From: Candidatus Methylomicrobium oryzae
GTDB taxonomy: Bacteria; Pseudomonadota; Gammaproteobacteria; Methylococcales; Methylomonadaceae
Direction: 5' to 3'
DNA: 64,000 bases
Assembly: GCF_016745425.1 (NCBI RefSeq)
Contig: NZ_JAERVK010000011.1
Location: forward strand, 1 to 64,000
Part shown: piece by piece, positions 25,983 through 34,805 of the stretch
Layout of the letters: each line of letters begins with the position of its first letter
Numbering within the stretch: position 1 is the stretch's first letter
Translations under genes and position numbers: made by a program
The notes under the pieces: model-generated
Database searches by the model: none
What the model saw: only the letters and a program-made list of their open reading frames with translations
What the model was told of the DNA's origin: nothing

Positions 25983-27209
25983 TTAACCCTTCACGCAGAC
26001 AACCTGCTTCAGGGTATGCACGACCTCGACCAGATCGGCCTGCGCGGCCATTACGCGGTCGATCGGTTTGTAGGCGGACGGCGTTTCGTCGATCACCGCC
26101 TCGTCCTTCCGGCATTCGATGCCTTGGGTTGCCTCGATATGTTCTTCCAGCGATACGCGCTTCTTCGCTTCGGTGCGCGACATCACTCGTCCGGCGCCAT
26201 GGCTGCAGCTGCAAAAGCTTTCGGCGTTGCCGAGTCCCTTTACGATGAACGACTTCGCGCCCATGCTGCCCGGGATGATGCCCATTTCGCCGAGCCGTGC
26301 GCTGACCGCGCCTTTCCGAGTTACCCAGACGTTCGCGCCGTAATGATGTTCGCGGCGGATGTAGTTGTGATGGCAGTTGACCGCTTCGAGATGCGCTTCG
26401 ATCGGGATCTTCAATACCTCGCGCAGTGCCTGGACGGTCCGCGCCATCATCACCTCGCGGTTGATCCGCGCAAAGTCCTGCGCCCAGGCGACCGCCTGAA
26501 TGTAGTCATCGAAATGCGCGCTGCCTTCCGGTATATAAGCTAAATCCCGGTCCGGCAGGTGGATGAACCAGCGCTCCATGTCCAGTTTCGCCTGTTCGAT
26601 GAAGTGCGAGCCGATCCGGTTGCCGATCCCGCGCGATCCCGAGTGCAGCATGATCCAGACCGCATCGTTCTCGTCGAGGCAGATTTCGATGAAATGGTTG
26701 CCGGTGCCGAGCGTTCCTAAATGCATCAGATTATTCGTGTTCTTCAGGAACGGATGTTTTTCGCACAGATATGCGAAGCGTTCGCTCAGTCCGTTCCAGG
26801 CAGTCAGCACGTCGTGCGGCGGCTCGCCCCAGCTTCCCTTGTCGCGGCCGCCGCGTACGGTTCTTTGCATTCCATGCGGCACCAGGATTTCAATCCGGCT
26901 GCGCACTGCTTCCAGGGAGTCGGGCAACTGATTGGCGGTCAGGTCGGTTTTGACGGCGATCATCCCGCAGCCCAGATCGACCCCGACCGCAGCCGGAATC
27001 ACCGCGCCGACGGTCGGAATCACGCTGCCGATCGTCGCGCCTTTTCCCAGATGCACGTCCGGCATCACCGCAATCCATTTGTGGATGAACGGTAGCGCCG
27101 CGAGGTTCTGCAATTGATTTTTCGAGTTATCGTCGAAGCTGACGCCGCGCGTCCAAGCTTTGATCGGGTGCCGGCCGGGTTCATGCAGAACTTCGTAGGG
27201 AGTAGTCAT
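25983..27209 (-). CDS. rtcB: RNA-splicing ligase RtcB
   Basis: RtcB joins 2',3'-cyclic phosphate (or 3'-phosphate) to 5'-OH RNA ends using GTP and Mn(II). The 408-residue product has the metal-site Cys in GVDLGCGM, His-containing GTGNHFIEI and HSGSRGIGN motifs, and the guanylated His in SHGAGRVMSR. The C-terminus is the standard VVCVKG. The start MTTPYEVLHEPGRHP at 27209 matches the family; the frame is open to 27230. A sigma-54 promoter lies about 40 bases upstream and the activator RtcR is divergent. No rtcA is seen in the window. tRNA-like sequences and a slipin gene follow on the same strand. Confidence 0.97.
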   Translation of the reverse strand: MTTPYEVLHEPGRHPIKAWTRGVSFDDNSKNQLQNLAALPFIHKWIAVMPDVHLGKGATIGSVIPTVGAVIPAAVGVDLGCGMIAVKTDLTANQLPDSLEAVRSRIEILVPHGMQRTVRGGRDKGSWGEPPHDVLTAWNGLSERFAYLCEKHPFLKNTNNLMHLGTLGTGNHFIEICLDENDAVWIMLHSGSRGIGNRIGSHFIEQAKLDMERWFIHLPDRDLAYIPEGSAHFDDYIQAVAWAQDFARINREVMMARTVQALREVLKIPIEAHLEAVNCHHNYIRREHHYGANVWVTRKGAVSARLGEMGIIPGSMGAKSFIVKGLGNAESFCSCSHGAGRVMSRTEAKKRVSLEEHIEATQGIECRKDEAVIDETPSAYKPIDRVMAAQADLVEVVHTLKQVVCVKG

Positions 27210-27245
27210 CGTTTTTTCTCGTTGTTTCACTGATGAGTTTGTTAA

Positions 27246-27262
27246 GGCAACGCTTGTGCCAG
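27246..27262 (-). promoter_or_regulatory. Sigma-54 promoter of rtcB
   Basis: On the minus strand the bases read CTGGCACAAGCGTTGCC. This matches the -24/-12 consensus with TGGCAC at 27261-27256 and TTGC at 27250-27247 in the right spacing. Transcription would start near 27236, giving a leader of about 27 bases before the rtcB ATG. RtcR, a sigma-54 activator, is encoded next door. Confidence 0.88.
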
Positions 27263-27371
27263 TATTGATTCTTGTGTAATGGATGGGTATAAGTTTATGT
27301 TTTTAAAGATGAAAAAAATAACGATTTTGAGCGGTAAGAAGCTTAGATATCACAGTTGGTTATTCTTTATT

Positions 27372-27406
27372 TATCGATTAAGATAAATATCTATCGAATT
27401 AGATAA
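27372..27406. promoter_or_regulatory. Candidate RtcR binding sites (two direct repeats)
   Basis: Two 15-base copies, TATCGATTAAGATAA (27372-27386) and TATCGAATTAGATAA (27392-27406), match at 13 of 15 positions and are spaced 20 bases apart, two helical turns. Each is partly palindromic (TTATC...GATAA). They lie about 110-145 bases upstream of the sigma-54 promoter of rtcB, a usual distance for enhancer sites, and about 80 bases ahead of rtcR. Confidence 0.6.
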
Positions 27407-27414
27407 TATGGGTT

Positions 27415-27472
27415 GTGTAGATTGGGCTAGCGTAGCGTAACCCAATCCAATCCAATCCAATCCAATCTACAC
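27415..27472. repeat. Palindromic repeat containing five CCAAT pentamers
   Basis: GTGTAGATTGGG at the left pairs with the complementary right end (ATCTACAC), enclosing five tandem copies of CCAAT (27442-27466). It belongs to the same general family of short palindromes as the copy interrupted near 23890-24175. It sits just ahead of the rtcR start codon. Confidence 0.75.
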
Positions 27473-27484
27473 GGGGGCATTGAG

Positions 27485-29080
27485 ATGAAAACGGTGATTA
27501 TTGGTTTGCTCGGCGCGCGGCTCGATCATGGCGGCTTCGGCAGAAGACGCCTGGAACGCTGGCGGCCGACCGTGTCGTTGATGATGCACGAAAGTCTGCC
27601 GGTCGATGAATTCGTGCTGCTGCATCACCCCGAAGAACGAGAATTGGCTGGCATTACGATCGGCGATATGCGCGCGTTGTCGCCGAACGTGCATATCACG
27701 ACCTATCCGGTCGATTATGCCGACCCGTGGGATTTCGAGCAGGTTTACAGCCGCTTGCTCGATTTTACGCGCAGCTATGTATTCGATCCGGAACAGAACG
27801 ACTATTATGTACATATCACGACCGGCACCCATGTCGCGCAAATCTGCCTGTACTTGTTGACCGAGGCCAATTACTTGCCGGGCAAATTGATTCAAACCTC
27901 GCCGAGCAAGGAAGGTCCGCAAGGGACTTACCGCGTTATCGACCTGGATCTGTCGCAATACGACCAGATCGCTTCGCGCTTTCAGAAGGAGGCGCGCGAC
28001 GGGATCGCCTATCTGAAAAGCGGCATCGAGACGCACAACGCCGCTTTTAATCGGCTGATTTCGCAGGTCGAGCAGGTTTCGATCCAGTCGTCTGCGCCGA
28101 TGCTTTTGACCGGGCCGACCGGTGCGGGCAAATCGCGGCTTGCGCGGCGTATTTACGAATTGAAAAAACAGCGCGGGCAGCTGACAGGACGGATGGTCGA
28201 GGTGAATTGCGCGACGCTGCGCGGGGATAATGCGATGTCGGCGCTGTTCGGGCATGTGAAGGGCGCTTTTACCGGCGCCTTGGCGGCGCGGACCGGGCTT
28301 TTGCGCGAGGCGGACCAGGGGCTCCTGTTTCTGGACGAGATAGGCGAGCTGGGCCTTGATGAACAGGCGATGCTGCTGCGTGCGATCGAGGACAAGGTGT
28401 TCATGCCGCTCGGCGGTGACCGCGAGACCGGCAGCGATTTCCAACTGATCGCGGGCACCAACCGGAACCTGTACGCAGAGGTGCAGAGCGGCCGATTTCG
28501 CGAGGACCTGCTTGCACGGATCAATCTCTGGACTTACGAGCTGCCGTCTTTGAAGCAGCGCATCGAAGATTTCGAACCGAACCTTGAGCACGAGCTGCAG
28601 CAATTTACCGTCAAAGCCGGCCATATGGTCAGCTTCAACAAGGCGGCGAGGGCGCAATACCTGGCTTTTGCGTATTCCCCGGAGGCGTTATGGCGTGCCA
28701 ATTTCCGCGACCTGAATTCCAGCGTGACCCGGATGGCGACGCTGGCGGCCGGCGGACGTATTACCGAAGAGATCGTGGCCGGGGAAATCTCACGGCTTAA
28801 GCAGGCCTGGTCCGGATTTGTTCAGGAAAAGCCCGATGCGGACGATACGTTAGCCGCTCTCCTGCCGGCGGAGGCGCTGGGCGAGTTGGACCTGTTCGAC
28901 CGGATGCTGCTGGCCGAAGTCGTAAAAGTCTGCCGCGGCAGCCGCAGCATGGCGGAGGCGGGGCGCAAGTTATACAACGCCAGCCGCAACCTGAAGGCCA
29001 GCATGAACGACAGCCATCGGTTGAAGCAATACCTGCATCGCTTCGGGCTGACGTTTCAGGCAGTGTGCAAAATCGATTGA
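27485..29080 (+). CDS. rtcR: RtcR, sigma-54-dependent activator with CARF-type sensor domain
   Basis: The 531-residue activator has an N-terminal RtcR/CARF domain (about 1-185) with the nucleotide-binding-like loop HITTGTHVAQI. The AAA+ domain has Walker A GPTGAGKS (210-217), the sigma-54 contact loop GAFTGA (260-265) and Walker B LLFLDEIGE. A C-terminal region (about 450-531) should hold the DNA-binding helix-turn-helix. RtcR proteins sense tRNA damage products and switch on rtc operons. It is divergent from rtcB, with the sigma-54 promoter and two repeats between them. A nucleobase permease follows 40 bases downstream. Confidence 0.97.
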   Translation: MKTVIIGLLGARLDHGGFGRRRLERWRPTVSLMMHESLPVDEFVLLHHPEERELAGITIGDMRALSPNVHITTYPVDYADPWDFEQVYSRLLDFTRSYVFDPEQNDYYVHITTGTHVAQICLYLLTEANYLPGKLIQTSPSKEGPQGTYRVIDLDLSQYDQIASRFQKEARDGIAYLKSGIETHNAAFNRLISQVEQVSIQSSAPMLLTGPTGAGKSRLARRIYELKKQRGQLTGRMVEVNCATLRGDNAMSALFGHVKGAFTGALAARTGLLREADQGLLFLDEIGELGLDEQAMLLRAIEDKVFMPLGGDRETGSDFQLIAGTNRNLYAEVQSGRFREDLLARINLWTYELPSLKQRIEDFEPNLEHELQQFTVKAGHMVSFNKAARAQYLAFAYSPEALWRANFRDLNSSVTRMATLAAGGRITEEIVAGEISRLKQAWSGFVQEKPDADDTLAALLPAEALGELDLFDRMLLAEVVKVCRGSRSMAEAGRKLYNASRNLKASMNDSHRLKQYLHRFGLTFQAVCKID

Positions 29081-29120
29081 TTTCTTTATACTTTATGCCT
29101 TTTAAAGATAGGAATTCACG

Positions 29121-30674
29121 GTGAAATGGTTCGTGCGCGCCGACATTGACGGTTTTTTCGGCCTGGCGCTGGATAATCTGGTGCAGTTGCTGGTGATCGT
29201 CGGCCTGTGCGTCCATGTGCTGGGCTTTTCGGAGCAGCTGATTTACCAACACATTCTGCCCGGCGCGGCGGTGTCGGTGCTGTTCGGCAATCTCTATTAT
29301 TCCTATCAGGCCAAACGGCTGGCCGAGGCGACCGGACGGCAGGACATTTGTGCGCTGCCTTACGGGATCAACACCGTCTCGCTGTTCGCCTACATCCTCC
29401 TGGTGATGTTGCCGGCGAAACTGGCCGCAGAGGCGAACGGGGCGGCAGATCCGGAGAGGATCGCCTGGCAGGCTGGCCTTCTGGCGTGTTTCGGCTCGGG
29501 CCTGATCGAGTTCTGCGGTGCGTTCGTGGTCGAAAGGCTCCGTAAGGCGACTCCGCGCGCTGCCTTGCTGTCGACCTTGTCCGGGATCGCGCTGACGTTC
29601 ATTGCGCTGGGCTTCCTGTTTCGCACCTACGCGCATCCGGTTGTCGGTTTGGTCACGCTGGGCGTGATCCTGTTGATTTACTTCGGACGCCTGCGCTTCC
29701 GCGGTAATATTCCGGGGGGGTTGGTCGCGATAATTCTGGGCGTCCTGTTGTCCTGGGTAATCGGCCTCGCGCCGGTCGGCGAATTACCTGCCGAATCGCT
29801 CGGCTGGTATCCGCCTGTGCCGGTAACCGGCGATTTATGGCAGGCGTTCACGTCCGGGCAGGCGCTGGGCTATCTGTCCGTAATCATTCCGATGGGACTC
29901 TTCAATGTGATAGGCTCGCTGCAAAACATCGAATCGGCCGAGGCGGCCGGGGACAGTTATCCGACACATACTTCGCTGGCGGTGAACGGGCTCGGCACGC
30001 TGGCGGCCAGCCTATTCGGCTCCTGTTTCCCGACCACGATCTATATCGGTCATCCGGGCTGGAAAGCGATGGGCGCCCGCGCCGGCTATTCGGTCTTGAA
30101 TGGCGCATTCATCACGGTGATCTGTCTGACCGGCAGCCTATCCTACATTGCGTGGGCGGTGCCGATCGACGCCGGGATGGCGATTATCCTGTGGATCGGG
30201 ATCGTGATCGCCGCGCAAGCGTTTCAGGAAACGCCGAAAAGCCATGCGCCGGCGGTCGTGATGGGGTTGCTGCCGGGCATCGCGGCCTGGGGCGCGTTCA
30301 TGGCCAAGAGCGGCGTTAGAGCGGCGGATTACGGGAATGCGGAGATGCCCGCGTTTTCGGAAGCGATGCTGACGCGCTTTGCCTCGGCGGATGTCTGGAT
30401 CGGCGGCGCGTTCGCACTGGAGCAGGGCTGTATATTTACCGCAATGATCCTGGCGGCGCTGACGGTTGCGGTGATCGAGCGCAAATTCATCCAGGCGGCG
30501 TGCTGGAGCGGATCGGCAAGCCTGCTGTCCGCCTCGGGCCTAATTCATTCCTATCGCTGGACGCCGGCCGATACCGCCCTGTCGCTGACGCCCGCATGGG
30601 AGTGGGCAATGGCTTATGCGCTGATGGCGCTGATATTTTGGTCGGCGAAATGGTTATGCATTGCGGGCGAATGA
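29121..30674 (+). CDS. NCS2-family nucleobase permease
   Basis: The 517-residue protein has 12-14 hydrophobic segments and N-terminal features of the NCS2 (xanthine/uracil, AzgA-like) family (RADIDGFFGLALDNLVQL, ALPYGINTVSLFAY, NIESAEAAGDSYPT, GSCFPTTIYIGHPGWKAMGAR). It probably imports a purine or pyrimidine; the substrate cannot be read from sequence. It is 40 bases after rtcR on the same strand and may be co-transcribed. A link to recycling of RNA breakdown products is speculation. Confidence 0.85.
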   Translation: MKWFVRADIDGFFGLALDNLVQLLVIVGLCVHVLGFSEQLIYQHILPGAAVSVLFGNLYYSYQAKRLAEATGRQDICALPYGINTVSLFAYILLVMLPAKLAAEANGAADPERIAWQAGLLACFGSGLIEFCGAFVVERLRKATPRAALLSTLSGIALTFIALGFLFRTYAHPVVGLVTLGVILLIYFGRLRFRGNIPGGLVAIILGVLLSWVIGLAPVGELPAESLGWYPPVPVTGDLWQAFTSGQALGYLSVIIPMGLFNVIGSLQNIESAEAAGDSYPTHTSLAVNGLGTLAASLFGSCFPTTIYIGHPGWKAMGARAGYSVLNGAFITVICLTGSLSYIAWAVPIDAGMAIILWIGIVIAAQAFQETPKSHAPAVVMGLLPGIAAWGAFMAKSGVRAADYGNAEMPAFSEAMLTRFASADVWIGGAFALEQGCIFTAMILAALTVAVIERKFIQAACWSGSASLLSASGLIHSYRWTPADTALSLTPAWEWAMAYALMALIFWSAKWLCIAGE

Positions 30675-30754
30675 CTATGATTTCCTTAGTTTTTGAATCC
30701 GAGACGCTGACGCGTCTTTTACGATGAGTCTTAATTATTTATAAATTGCATCTT

Positions 30755-31474
30755 ATGTTTAATGACACGGATTATATGGTTCATAACAAGTCCCAGATCC
30801 TCAATCATCTGACTTCATTGTTTAAGAAAAAATGTCTGATCTTGTTGAGCTTCGATAAAAATGGGACATTCGTTACGACGCTTGCCGCGATAGAACCGCA
30901 AAAGGATCTCATACTTTTCGACTGCGCACCTACCGAGTATTTAAATTCGCAGGTGCTCAGCGCTTCCCAAGTAGAATTCAATTCGAATTTTTCAGGTATT
31001 AAAGTCCATTTTCAAGGCAAAAATATCAAGAAGGCCTATTTTGAGGGAGAAGCCGTCTTTTCAATGCCGATACCCAAATCCATTCAATGGGTACAGCGCC
31101 GCCAGTTCTACCGGATCAGATTGCCTTTACTGCGTTCAACCTTGGTAAAACTGTTTGTGGACGATCAATTCGTAGCCGATATACCGCTCTACGATATCAG
31201 TATTTCCGGTTTTTCCTTGGTAAATGATTTTAGCGGTCTGGCGCATTTTTTTGAAATTGGCCGACAATTTTCGGGCTGCCGACTCGTTTTAGAGAATGCT
31301 TTTAATCAAGAAATTGAGTTTCAAGTCGTGAACGTTGTGCCGCTCAATCCGAATCAGCATGAGTCGGCTCAAAAAATAGGGTGCAGATTTATCGGTTTAA
31401 GGCCTGCTGCTGAATCCGGAATTCAGCTTTATATGCAGCATCAGGAAAGAAAAAATCTGAGTAAAAAATCATAA
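30755..31474 (+). CDS. YcgR-like PilZ domain protein
   Basis: The 239-residue protein has an N-terminal YcgR-like flagellar-brake fold and a C-terminal PilZ domain. The c-di-GMP binding motif is visible as QRRQFYRIRLP followed by YDISISGFSL. It probably slows motility or alters secretion when c-di-GMP is high. The ATG at 30755 is chosen; a TTG at 30746 would add three residues. No flagellar genes are in the window. It ends seven bases before glcE. Confidence 0.88.
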   Translation: MFNDTDYMVHNKSQILNHLTSLFKKKCLILLSFDKNGTFVTTLAAIEPQKDLILFDCAPTEYLNSQVLSASQVEFNSNFSGIKVHFQGKNIKKAYFEGEAVFSMPIPKSIQWVQRRQFYRIRLPLLRSTLVKLFVDDQFVADIPLYDISISGFSLVNDFSGLAHFFEIGRQFSGCRLVLENAFNQEIEFQVVNVVPLNPNQHESAQKIGCRFIGLRPAAESGIQLYMQHQERKNLSKKS

Positions 31475-31481
31475 GTTCTTT

Positions 31482-32552
31482 ATGTCGGTTTCGGCTAATG
31501 ACCAGACCTTAAAACTGCAACAGGCCGTTGCACAGGCGTTGGCTCATAATACACCGCTCAATATTCGCGGAGGCGGCAGCAAGGCGTTTTATGGCCGGGC
31601 TGCTTCCGGCGAACCCTTATGCCTGAGGGAACATTGCGGCATTGTCAATTATCACCCCTCCGAACTGGTAGTGACCGCGCGGACCGGCACCTTGCTGACG
31701 GAGCTTGAACGGATTCTGGCGGAAGAAAGCCAGATGCTCGCCTTCGAGCCGCCGCATTTCGGCGAAACAGCGACTCTGGGCGGCACGATTGCCTGCGGTT
31801 TTTCGGGGCCGCGGCGTCCTTTCGCCGGCTCTGCCAGAGATTCCGTGCTCGGCTGCAGGATCATCAACGGCAAGGCGGAAGTGCTCTCGTTCGGCGGCGA
31901 AGTGATCAAAAACGTGGCCGGCTTCGACGTATCGCGGCTGATGGCCGGTGCGATGGGGACTTTGGGCGTGTTGCTCGAAGTGTCGCTGAAAGTCTTGCCG
32001 CAGCCCGAAGCCGAACGGACCTGCCGTTTCGAATTGCCCGTCTTCGGCGCGCTCGACAGGATGGCACGGCTGGCTTCGGAGCCGTTGCCGGTTTCCGGCC
32101 TCAGTTACGACGGGTGCGCATTGCATGTCCGATTGTCCGGCGCCGAGAAGGCGGTCAGGGTAGCCGCGGCGCGTATCGGGGGGGATCAGACCGAGGATGA
32201 CGGCGGTTATTGGCGGGCGCTGAACGAACAACGGCTCGATTTTTTCCGGGCCGAAACGAATGTATGGCGCTTGAGCCTGCCGCCCGCAAGCCAACCCCTG
32301 GCGCTCTCGGGAGACTGGTTCTATGATTGGGCCGGCGGCCTGCGTTGGCTGAAAACGGACGAGCCGGCCGAGGCGGTGTTTACGGCGGCCGAACGGGCAC
32401 GCGGACATGCGGTGCTGTTCAAGGGCCGAAATCGCGGGGCGGACGTGTTTCAGCCGCTGACAGGCAAGCTCAAAGAGCTGAATCGAAACATTAAGCAGGC
32501 ATTCGATCCGGGCGGCCTGTTCAACCCCCAGAGAATGTATCGGGATTGGTAA
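31482..32552 (+). CDS. glcE: Glycolate oxidase FAD-binding subunit
   Basis: GlcE, 356 residues, is the second FAD-binding subunit of glycolate dehydrogenase, which oxidises glycolate to glyoxylate. The FAD-binding type 4 fold is seen in NIRGGGSKAFYGR, GETATLGGTIACG and GGEVIKNVAGFDVSRL. The C-terminal FNPQRMY is typical. The stop TAATG overlaps the glcF start. The catalytic glcD gene is not adjacent, which is unusual. Confidence 0.94.
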   Translation: MSVSANDQTLKLQQAVAQALAHNTPLNIRGGGSKAFYGRAASGEPLCLREHCGIVNYHPSELVVTARTGTLLTELERILAEESQMLAFEPPHFGETATLGGTIACGFSGPRRPFAGSARDSVLGCRIINGKAEVLSFGGEVIKNVAGFDVSRLMAGAMGTLGVLLEVSLKVLPQPEAERTCRFELPVFGALDRMARLASEPLPVSGLSYDGCALHVRLSGAEKAVRVAAARIGGDQTEDDGGYWRALNEQRLDFFRAETNVWRLSLPPASQPLALSGDWFYDWAGGLRWLKTDEPAEAVFTAAERARGHAVLFKGRNRGADVFQPLTGKLKELNRNIKQAFDPGGLFNPQRMYRDW

Positions 32553-33757
32553 TGTACACCCGCCTGGACGATCAAATCGAAGCATCCCGACGCAGCGAAC
32601 TGGAAGCGATCCTACGCTCTTGCGTGCACTGCGGGTTTTGCAACGCGACCTGTCCAACCTACCGATTGCTCGGAGACGAACTGGACGGACCGCGCGGGCG
32701 CATTTATCTGATCAAACAGGTGCTGGAAGGCCAGGCTGCGACGCGTTTGACGCAAGAGCACCTGGACCGCTGCCTGACCTGCCGCGCCTGCGAGACGACA
32801 TGTCCTTCCGGCGTGCAATACGGACGTCTTTTGGACACAGGCAGGGAAATCGTCGACCGGCAGGCGGGACGGAGCTTTTGGGATAGGGGGATTCGCTCTG
32901 CGATCGTGCGAACTTTTCCTTATCGGCGCCGATTTGCGTTTGTCCTGAAGGTTGCCCGCCGGCTCGGCCCGCTGCTGTCGGAGGCGGTGAGGCGTAAAAT
33001 TCCGACTGTGCCTCCGCAGCCGCAGCCGGCTCAGTGGCCGGAGCCTCGTCATCACCGCAAAATGCTGATTTATCCGGGCTGCGTGCAGCCCGCGCTGGCG
33101 CCTGCGATCGATCTCGCAGCCGCGAAGGTGCTGGATCGGTTGGGTATTTCGCTGCTGCAAGCGAAAATCGGCAGCTGCTGCGGCGCCTTGCCTTATCATT
33201 TGTCGGCGCAGGAGAGGGCGCTTGCTCTGGCGCGCCGAAATATCGATGTATGGGAACCTTATCGCCGGCAAGGTATCGAACCGATCGTTTCGACTGCCTC
33301 GGGCTGCGGCGTAATGATGAAGGATTACGGGCGGCTATTGAAAAACGATCCTCGCTATGCCGAGAAAGCCGCACGTTTTTCGGCGGCAGTCAGGGACATT
33401 GCGGAAGTGGTGGCCGGTGAGGAACTGTCCGTCTTTCGGGCCGACGGCCGCCGCATTGCCTTCCAGTCGCCCTGTACCCTGCAGCACGGCCAGCGCCTCA
33501 ATGGAATGGTTGAGGCGATTCTGCAAAAAATCGGCTACCGATTGGCGCCTGTCGGCGATGCGCATCTGTGCTGCGGTTCGGCCGGCGTTTACTCGCTGCT
33601 GCAGCCGGATTTGGCGGCGAAACTGCGCGATAATAAGCTGCAGGCTTTGCAGGCCGGGCAGCCGGATCTGATCGTTACCGCAAACATCGGTTGTCTGACG
33701 CATCTTCAGACCGGTGCCCGGCAGAAAGTCGTGCATTGGATAGAATTGCTGCAGTAA
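32552..33757 (+). CDS. glcF: Glycolate oxidase iron-sulfur subunit
   Basis: GlcF, 401 residues, passes electrons from GlcD/E to the quinone pool. It has two 4Fe-4S motifs (CVHCGFCNATCP and CLTCRACETTCP) and two CCG domains (GSCCGALPYH, HLCCGSAGVYSLLQP). The ATG at 32552 shares a base with the glcE stop, indicating coupling. Confidence 0.96.
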   Translation: MYTRLDDQIEASRRSELEAILRSCVHCGFCNATCPTYRLLGDELDGPRGRIYLIKQVLEGQAATRLTQEHLDRCLTCRACETTCPSGVQYGRLLDTGREIVDRQAGRSFWDRGIRSAIVRTFPYRRRFAFVLKVARRLGPLLSEAVRRKIPTVPPQPQPAQWPEPRHHRKMLIYPGCVQPALAPAIDLAAAKVLDRLGISLLQAKIGSCCGALPYHLSAQERALALARRNIDVWEPYRRQGIEPIVSTASGCGVMMKDYGRLLKNDPRYAEKAARFSAAVRDIAEVVAGEELSVFRADGRRIAFQSPCTLQHGQRLNGMVEAILQKIGYRLAPVGDAHLCCGSAGVYSLLQPDLAAKLRDNKLQALQAGQPDLIVTANIGCLTHLQTGARQKVVHWIELLQ

Positions 33758-33821
33758 TTATTTTTCTTTACAACAGTCTTTTAGATAATTATAAAACGCA
33801 TTTTTAACAGCTTATTTTGCT

Positions 33822-34076
33822 ATGACGAAAGACACACAGCCCTCCGTAGTGGAAACTTCCAAAGCCGAGCCTGAGATTGAAAAAAGCAAGCACGATGCCG
33901 ATATCGAGATCGAAGATTACGATTTGCATCTGATCGACGAATACATTTCGTTTCCCACCGAAGACGAAAAAGCGGTGAAAAAAATGGCGGCGCGCCGGAA
34001 AATCGAAATGTATTGGGAGAAAAAACGTCTGAGGGAACAATTAGGCGATTTCGACGAAGACGAGCTCGATTTTTGA
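33822..34076 (+). CDS. Small acidic PA3496-like protein
   Basis: The 84-residue protein is highly charged, with a basic helix (KKMAARRKIEMYWEKKRLREQLGDF) preceded and followed by acidic stretches. The RRKIE...KKRLREQLGDF pattern is that of the PA3496 family, annotated elsewhere as a putative envelope integrity protein; its role is not established. No signal peptide or membrane segment is present. Confidence 0.75.
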   Translation: MTKDTQPSVVETSKAEPEIEKSKHDADIEIEDYDLHLIDEYISFPTEDEKAVKKMAARRKIEMYWEKKRLREQLGDFDEDELDF

Positions 34077-34207
34077 TCGAAGCGAAACCTTATCGTTGGG
34101 ACATCGTGCCGACGTTCTCCGGAAGAACGCGGCCATTTTCCGGAATTTTAGCATCCGCCGCCGTCCCGCGGCGCCATAACCCAACAAATGACCAGGAGAC
34201 CTGCGTT

Positions 34208-34789
34208 ATGCCAGAAGCCGGAGACAGACGGCGGTTTTTTCGCATCAACGATGAAGTCGATCTTTATTTTCGAAAAATCGCTGCGCAAGAAGCGCGTGAA
34301 GCCAGCTATATCGACGAGAATGTGTTGACTAGCGCTGCCCTGCCGCAGATCATGGCGGCGGTGGAGCGGGAGATGGAACGTCTTATGACACGGATTGAAG
34401 CCGCTCAGCCCGAAGCCGCCGAGTATTTGAAACTGCTCAATTACAAAGTCGACATGCTGGCTCAATGCCTCCTGAATCAGAGCGACTTGGCCCGGGAAAA
34501 AAATTCCTACCAGGTGAATCTAAGCGCCTCGGGCCTTGCCTTCGGCAGCGAACAGTCGTTGAGCGAAGGCGATTTTCTGGAGTTGAAGATTCTGCTGCCT
34601 GCGTCCCGGGCCTTGGTTACCACCTGTTGCCGAGTTGTTCAATGCCGGCGAAATTCGGTGAAAGAACACCGTTATCCCTATGTCGTCAGCGTCGATTACA
34701 TAAACATGAAGGAAGAGGATCGGGAAATCCTGATCAAACATGTAATCAAACGCCAGCTGGCGCAGATCCGGGAGCTAAAGGCTTGCTGA
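34208..34789 (+). CDS. PilZ domain protein
   Basis: The 193-residue protein starts at ATG 34208 after an AGGAGA site; the frame is open further upstream but that part overlaps the previous gene. It begins with GDRRRFFRINDEVDLYF, a first PilZ-like basic motif, has a helical middle (about 45-95), and ends with a PilZ beta-barrel (VNLSASGLAFGSEQSL). It is likely a c-di-GMP effector of unknown target. Confidence 0.82.
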   Translation: MPEAGDRRRFFRINDEVDLYFRKIAAQEAREASYIDENVLTSAALPQIMAAVEREMERLMTRIEAAQPEAAEYLKLLNYKVDMLAQCLLNQSDLAREKNSYQVNLSASGLAFGSEQSLSEGDFLELKILLPASRALVTTCCRVVQCRRNSVKEHRYPYVVSVDYINMKEEDREILIKHVIKRQLAQIRELKAC

Positions 34790-34805
34790 GTACCGTCATG
34801 GGCTA

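Noticed and set aside
27442-27466. CRISPR-like short repeats
   Set aside because: The CCAAT units are contiguous five-base repeats without spacers; no CRISPR array or cas gene exists in the window.
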